Shown: positions 58,721 through 64,000 of the stretch, in pieces
How positions within the stretch are numbered: the stretch's first letter is position 1
How the letters are laid out: the number at the start of each line of letters is the position of its first letter
Source of the DNA: Planococcus citri
Lineage: Eukaryota > Arthropoda > Insecta > Hemiptera > Pseudococcidae
Assembly: GCF_950023065.1 (NCBI RefSeq)
Contig: NC_088677.1
Location: 75,665,469 to 75,729,468, forward strand
Direction: 5' to 3'
Length of the DNA stretch: 64,000 nt
Notes under the pieces: model-generated
What the model was told of the DNA's origin: nothing
The model's database searches: none
The model's input: only the letters and a program-made list of their open reading frames with translations
Position numbers and translations under genes: made by a program

Positions 58721-58812
58721 GGTCCAGATATGTTGTTTAGGACACCCTCCTGGACATTTTACAGCAAAAAATCTTTGTTAGCAGTTTTGTTTGGGTTCAA
58801 CCCCTTACCGAC

Positions 58813-59155
58813 TGTACTAAGCCTCGGGTACATTTCCCCCTACCCCCCCATTTTGGGAGGAGCGGTAAAAACCACCTAGAAGGATAGTGGTAGGTTAGTG
58901 CTGGATAGTGCACGCATTCCCGACGTTAGTGCACGCCCCCTTCAACCCAATTTTTTACAAAATTTGTGGGGGGGTACAGCATTTCCCTGTACCCCCCCAC
59001 AAATTTTGTAAAAAATTGGGTTGAAGGGGGCGTGCACTAACGTCGGGAATGCGTGCACTATCCAGCACTAACCTACCACTATCCTTCTAGGTGGTTTTTA
59101 CCGCTCCTCCCAAAATGGGGGGGTAGGGGGAAATGTACCCCTAAGGCTCATTGTT
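58813..59155. repeat. Near-perfect 340-bp hairpin
   Basis: The arms are inverted copies around 58983 with a loop of about 9 bp (gcatttccc). gtgcacgcattcccgacgtt at about 58908 pairs with its exact reverse copy at about 59040. Almost no mismatches are seen, so it is very young. Confidence 0.85.
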
Positions 59156-60974
59156 GGCTCACATTTGATTTTCAAAAATTCATCGAAAATACATTTAAAA
59201 AAAACACTTCGGCTCCTGAAATTTCGACTCATAATGTATTTTTGCACGTTCTTTTGATTTATCATTGTCCAGTTCAAAAAATGTTCTGCCAGTTGAGAAA
59301 CCTCCCTTTTAAGTATAATTTTTCACTCTTTATAATTATTACCCTACAAAGAAAGATCACATCTTTTTATAGAAAGAACTTATTAAGTAAATGGCAAGTA
59401 GATTATTTCAATATTTCAATAGGTATTTGGGGTGGGAGAAGAGTTAGTGATAAAAATCCATATTTTTTATTTTTGAAAAAAAATTCAAAGGTGGTTCTTT
59501 AAAAAAACGAGACTGAATGGAAAATTAAAAGTTCAAGCAGATCTTCATGAAAGCTTCAACAAAACATCACAACTTTCAACAGTAAAATATTGCTTCATAT
59601 ATTTCAACCGGGGGGAGAGGAGAGGAGGAGAACAGGAATGGCAAAGAAATGTTCACAAGGCAGTCTAAATAAATCCACCCTAACATACTTTAGCTGGTTA
59701 CAATATTTATCTAGGCATTCAACAATGACGAAAAAACAAAAAACACGATTCAAAATGGTTTTATGGCGATGAAGCAAAGGCCAATCCTCAAAAAATTCTG
59801 AAAATGTTGTCAGTTCATAGAAAATATAGATTGAAAAATGTAAAAAAAATAAAAATAGCGGTTTTCCCACATTTCAAACTACCCCCCCCCTTCCTCCCTC
59901 CAAATTGGTCTGTAATTTTCATAATAGATTTTAAGGTCATCATCGAAATCCAATAAATTTGAGAAAATTCAAGGTCATTACCCCTGAAAATTGGGTTTTG
60001 AAAAATTTCCATCAATCAAAATTTTATTTTGTTTTAAGAAGACAAGGCCAAGTTGATCATTTTTATGACAAAGCAAGTAGGTAGCTCTTGTAAGATCGAA
60101 ACTGAAAGTGATCAAGTTTTTCGAACTTCAACTAGGTATACCTACACAGTACAAAGAACACGGTCAACTTATTTTCCATTTCATCTCTGCCTCCCTCGAG
60201 CCCCTCCTTCGTTGCCAATGAAAACATCATTCCACGACACGAAACAATCTTCACGACTCAAGTTTCCAGAATATACTTGTCCTTTCTTCACACAACAATA
60301 ACCGTATCAACGGTGACATCCTTCAAGCTGACACTTTAAAAATCAATGTGCTACCTTCACCATTGAAGTCGGTTTTGATTTCAAATGCGATGCCATCCAC
60401 ATCAGCTAACAAGATGAGAAGACATCATTGTCTCTATCTCTATAGGCTAAGTCGGAGAGAAGAAAATTAACGCTGCTTAAGCAATCTAACCTCTTTTCTT
60501 GTTGAAAAACTCTCACATCCACTATATATTTAAGATAGGTAATAGGTACAGAATAGCAACCGAAGATGAAACATACGAGCTAGAAAAAAAACCTCTACGA
60601 ATCTGCGATTTTATTTTTTTGCATCATGTTCGAAATTACGCTGTACTCGTCTCATCGTTGGTATCTTGTCATTGCTGGATGTTTGACATCTTCTCACGGT
60701 CCCATACTCCCACATATTGCGTTAGTTGGTTGGCTGGCTAGTTGGATGTGTATAAATCAACCCGGAACTGCGTAGTACTATACATTGTAGATGATTAGCG
60801 GAGTTGCTTTGGCTGATGTGAGATGCATTTGCATCACAATGTAGCCAAGGCGAGAGTATAAGAAGATTCGGTCTATTTGATGCTGTGTAATGCATTTGCA
60901 TATCTGGTGCAAAATTTTACATGTGCTCGTTGCTGAAATCATACCTAGGTCTAGGTAAGTCCAAGTCTAGGTAC
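59156..60974. other. No gene seen
   Basis: Mixed AT-rich DNA. Frames at 59053-59502 and 60053-60301 have no splice, start or family support. Confidence 0.35.
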
Positions 60975-61197
60975 CTATTTAGATTCGCCATAAATATTAA
61001 ATATGCGTCCGATGTCGTTATAATAATTCGAGCATTGCTCACGTTTATCTCGTAAAACGAACACGTTGGCTTGGATGTCGTAAAGAAAAAATTTGTGCAA
61101 TTTGTAATCATCGTAATACGATTTAAAAACTCGATATTTCATCATAATTTTTTTCCCATTCTCGCAAAATTGATCTATGTACGAACATTTGGTGCAG
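60975..61197 (-). CDS. Candidate exon of an unknown minus-strand gene
   Basis: On the minus strand a pyrimidine-rich tract ending CCCCAG (acceptor at 61198) opens a 73-codon frame: CTKCSYIDQFCENGKK, then FLYDIQANVFVLRDKREQC, then IFNIYGESK and a TAG at 60977-60975. Third positions use C and G freely (GAC ATC, AAC GTG TTC), unlike the surrounding repeats, which favours real coding. It would be entered in phase 2. The TAG abuts GTACCT, so it could also be read as a donor. No family recognised. Confidence 0.4.
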
Positions 61198-62640
61198 CTG
61201 GGGCCAAACAAACAAGCGAAAAAAAAATTACCGTCGAACTTTCTTCTTTAATCGTGGTCATTGCGTAATTTGAAAATTATCACTTTCGAATACGGTGTTT
61301 TATTGTTTTAGTGTTAACTTAGATGTTTAGTATGACCGCTTTTGTAATATGTTAACAACGTTAACACATTATGCGACCGGACCGGACAACACCGGTACAT
61401 TGTAGGACTATAGGTACCTATCTAACACCTTGGCTTATATGTACAATTCGTACATTTGGTAAGGAAATTATACTCGTACACGAGCCTTGTACTGTACACA
61501 AAAAATTAGGTACCTAAGTAAATAAATAATGAAAACAGTAGGTACCTAATATTGTCGTCTGCTATTAAAACGAATAAAAATACTACAATGTTGCATTTCA
61601 GTAAATATTAAAATTTTTTCATGTATAATGATACCTACTCGTACCTTCTCTTCTTACGTAACATTTTGATACCTCTGTACTGTATGTACTATGCTTACAG
61701 CAGTGTCTACCTTCAATGTCAAATTGATGTTTAATCTGTCCGCATTTCTAGATTGAAGACCCCGATTTCAGAGTTGAGATTCGAGAGAATAATTTCCATA
61801 TGTGAACATATACCGAAGTTACTACCTATTGAAAGTAAACTGTTCGTTTTAAAGCTGATTAGTGGAATAAATGTGTGAATTTACATAAGATAGGTATAGT
61901 CTATCGAAAAGCCTTCTGATTCGTATCATTGTCTCTCGTACGTATATTCCCATTAGGTACCGATGCGGTGATGTACCTATTTCATCTCCATTATGTAATT
62001 TTTTGCTCTCTTCCGCCAGATTAATACGACTCGGATTGCCAAATTTTTTAATGAAAATCCAGTAACGCGAAGAGTTAATCGTGGTTTATGGCGAATAATA
62101 GGATGTTTGGTTTGGATATGATGGAGATGAGAGAAAATCAACCTGATTCGGTGCGATGCGTTTATATTGTTATGGTGCTCGGCGAATTCTTCGTTGTAGC
62201 AAGGCGAAAAATGTGCTGGAATTTTTTTAAGAATGCAGAGGGAAGTGTTTGTTTTGAAGTCATGTATCAAGATTTATGGTTGTGACTTGAAAAAAAAATC
62301 AAGCACAGAAGAACAAGATTTACCTGCCAAAAAAAGCTATACCTAAGCATAAAGTAAAATGTCTTATGGAGATGACTGGGGAGGGGGGGGGTAATCATGC
62401 CCTTGCATGTTTAATAACTCCTTTGAGCAGCTTAGGAAAATTCAAGACATCAGCTGGATCCTTCAAGGCACGCCTCAATTTTTCCCCCAAAAAAGTAAGT
62501 AAGTCAAGTATGTACCTATGTACGTATGTACCTAACTAACTACATACCTAACCAAAAAAGTTGCCAAACGTGAGCAACGCATTTTCACGAAGGAGAAAAA
62601 ATTACGAAAGTCAGGACATTTATTTTTTTTTATTTAAAAA
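61198..62640. other. No gene confirmed
   Basis: Largely unique DNA with many taggtacctac words. Opposed frames at 61977-62285 are open on both strands without splice or start support. An upstream exon of the candidate at 61 kb may lie here. Confidence 0.3.
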
Positions 62641-64000
62641 AACAACTTTTTGGTAATTACGTTGGCAAAAAATTCTTTTTTTTCTTAATTTTTGTCAAAA
62701 AAGTGAAACTATATTCACAACTTTTTGGTAAGGTAATAAAAGCAAAACTTTTTGGAAATTTTTGACAAAACAGTGAGAACTTTGCGGCAATTTGTGGCAA
62801 AAAAACGAGACATTCGAGCAATTTTTTTTTCAAGTTGAATTTTTGGGAGTTTTTTTTCAGTCGAGTGAGACTTTTTGGCAACATTTTTTGAATTTGTACT
62901 CCCCTACCACCTACGTTTACCAAAATAACTTTGAAAAAAGAGATGAAAAAAATTCCTATAAACTGAAAAAAATGAAATAATTTGAGGGGAAAATGAGAGT
63001 GTCCCTCCCCCACCCCTCCCAACCAAAAAAGTTTTTATTTAATTGTCAGTAGCTTTTCCTTTTGCTTAAAATTATTGTCAGCCTTGCTCTTTATCAAAAA
63101 TTCTCGCTTTTTCAAAAATGATTGCTTTTTAGCAAAGTTGCTACAAATTTTCGTCTTTTGCAGACAATTTCAAAAAATCTCATTCTTTTCTGAAAATTGT
63201 TTAGAAATCAGAAATTTTGTTTTTATGACAGGAGCTTCAAAAAGATACCTACATATCATTTTTTGGCCCCTAATTATCTAACTAAAAGTTCTGCTATTCG
63301 CAAAAAATCGAAATTGACAAAAACTCGAGTTCTAGCAAACATTTCCAAAAATTTCAAAATGCTTAAAAAAACGAACTGTACAAAGTTCCAATTTTTTTAC
63401 GGAAATTTCCAAAAAGCCTTTCCTGTTGCTAAAATTGTCAAAATGTTTTATTTTGCTAAAAATTTTCAAAAAATTTTGCTTTTTCAAAAATGGCTAAAAT
63501 TTCTGCTTTTTTATTTTTTTTAAATATTAAAAAAAAACGACTTTTTGGCAATTATTGGCAAAAAACGATATTTTTTTCTGAATTTTTGTCAGAAAAATGA
63601 GGCTATTTCACTGATTTCAGTGATTTCACAACTTTTTGGCAATTTATGGCAAAGAAACGAAGCATTTTTTTTCTCAGTGAGTACATACCTAAAACTGTAA
63701 ACGTTTTTATTTTGATCTTGTTATTCCTTTTTTTTTTTTTGTGCAAAATATTAAATTTTGCTTTTTCTTTCCAAATTTTGAAATTTTTTCTTCGATTTCT
63801 TAACGTTTTGGTTCTCTCAAAAATAGAAAAGTTGCGCGACTTAGGACTTGGATAAATTGTGATTCTTCTCTTTTTCTCCCATTAAAACAACATTAAACTA
63901 ATTTCTGCGAAAATTCTTGCATTTTTGCCAAAATTGTGAGAAAAAGGTCTTACCTAATACCTACTTACCTACTTGTTTGACAAAAATCCCGTATTTTTTT
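62641..64000. repeat. Degenerate minisatellite (aactttttggcaatt family)
   Basis: Repeated aactttttggcaattttt, ttttgccaaaattg and tttcaaaaatttt words with irregular spacing, the same family as 5.2-5.9 kb, running to the window end. Confidence 0.55.

Noticed and set aside
1..64000. CRISPR arrays, operons, ribosome binding sites, rRNA or tRNA genes
   Set aside because: The window is intron-containing insect DNA. No spaced identical repeats of CRISPR type were seen, and no tRNA cloverleaf or rRNA segment was recognised by eye.

Overview
The window is eukaryotic nuclear DNA from an insect. It is AT-rich, spliced with GT..AG introns, sparsely genic and packed with transposable elements. The insect assignment rests on a pro-resilin-like cuticle gene with a Rebers-Riddiford chitin-binding domain, a 7-transmembrane gustatory-receptor-type gene, and a pair of secreted endonuclease genes that look like the insect gut dsRNase family (DNA/RNA non-specific endonucleases). 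A hemipteran such as a mealybug or scale insect would fit, but that is inference; no species marker was identified.

Layout. 0-2 kb: 3' end of an unrecognised plus-strand gene, then a possible plus-strand promoter with a textbook RFX X-box and two short candidate start exons. 2-11 kb: no convincing exon; nested inverted-repeat elements (6.1-9.6 kb) and degenerate minisatellites. 11.4-12.5 kb: two exons of a gustatory receptor (minus) that lack the last transmembrane exon. 13-22 kb: low-complexity and tandem repeats plus one MITE. 23.26-28.35 kb: a complete four-exon pro-resilin-like gene (plus), with a ~140-bp satellite in intron 1. 32.4-55.8 kb: two paralogous four-exon genes, here dsRNase-like A (minus, 423 aa) and B (plus, 424 aa), head to head. 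Exon number, exon phases, promoter region and 3' UTR are shared, so they arose by one inverted duplication. Intron 2 of B has grown to 11.7 kb through foldback elements, a decayed mariner and a piggyBac-type (TTAA) foldback. 56-64 kb: RTE-type LINE relic cut by a hAT-like MITE with a perfect 8-bp target duplication, other inverted-repeat elements, one candidate minus-strand exon near 61 kb, and more minisatellite.

Functionally the window holds a structural gene (elastic cuticle), a chemosensory gene and two secreted nuclease-like genes; nothing suggests that they work together. The most notable structure is the dsRNase-like pair. One copy carries several kilobases of long inverted repeats inside an intron, so its pre-mRNA could itself fold into long double-stranded RNA. 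Both copies also appear to have a changed active-site region.
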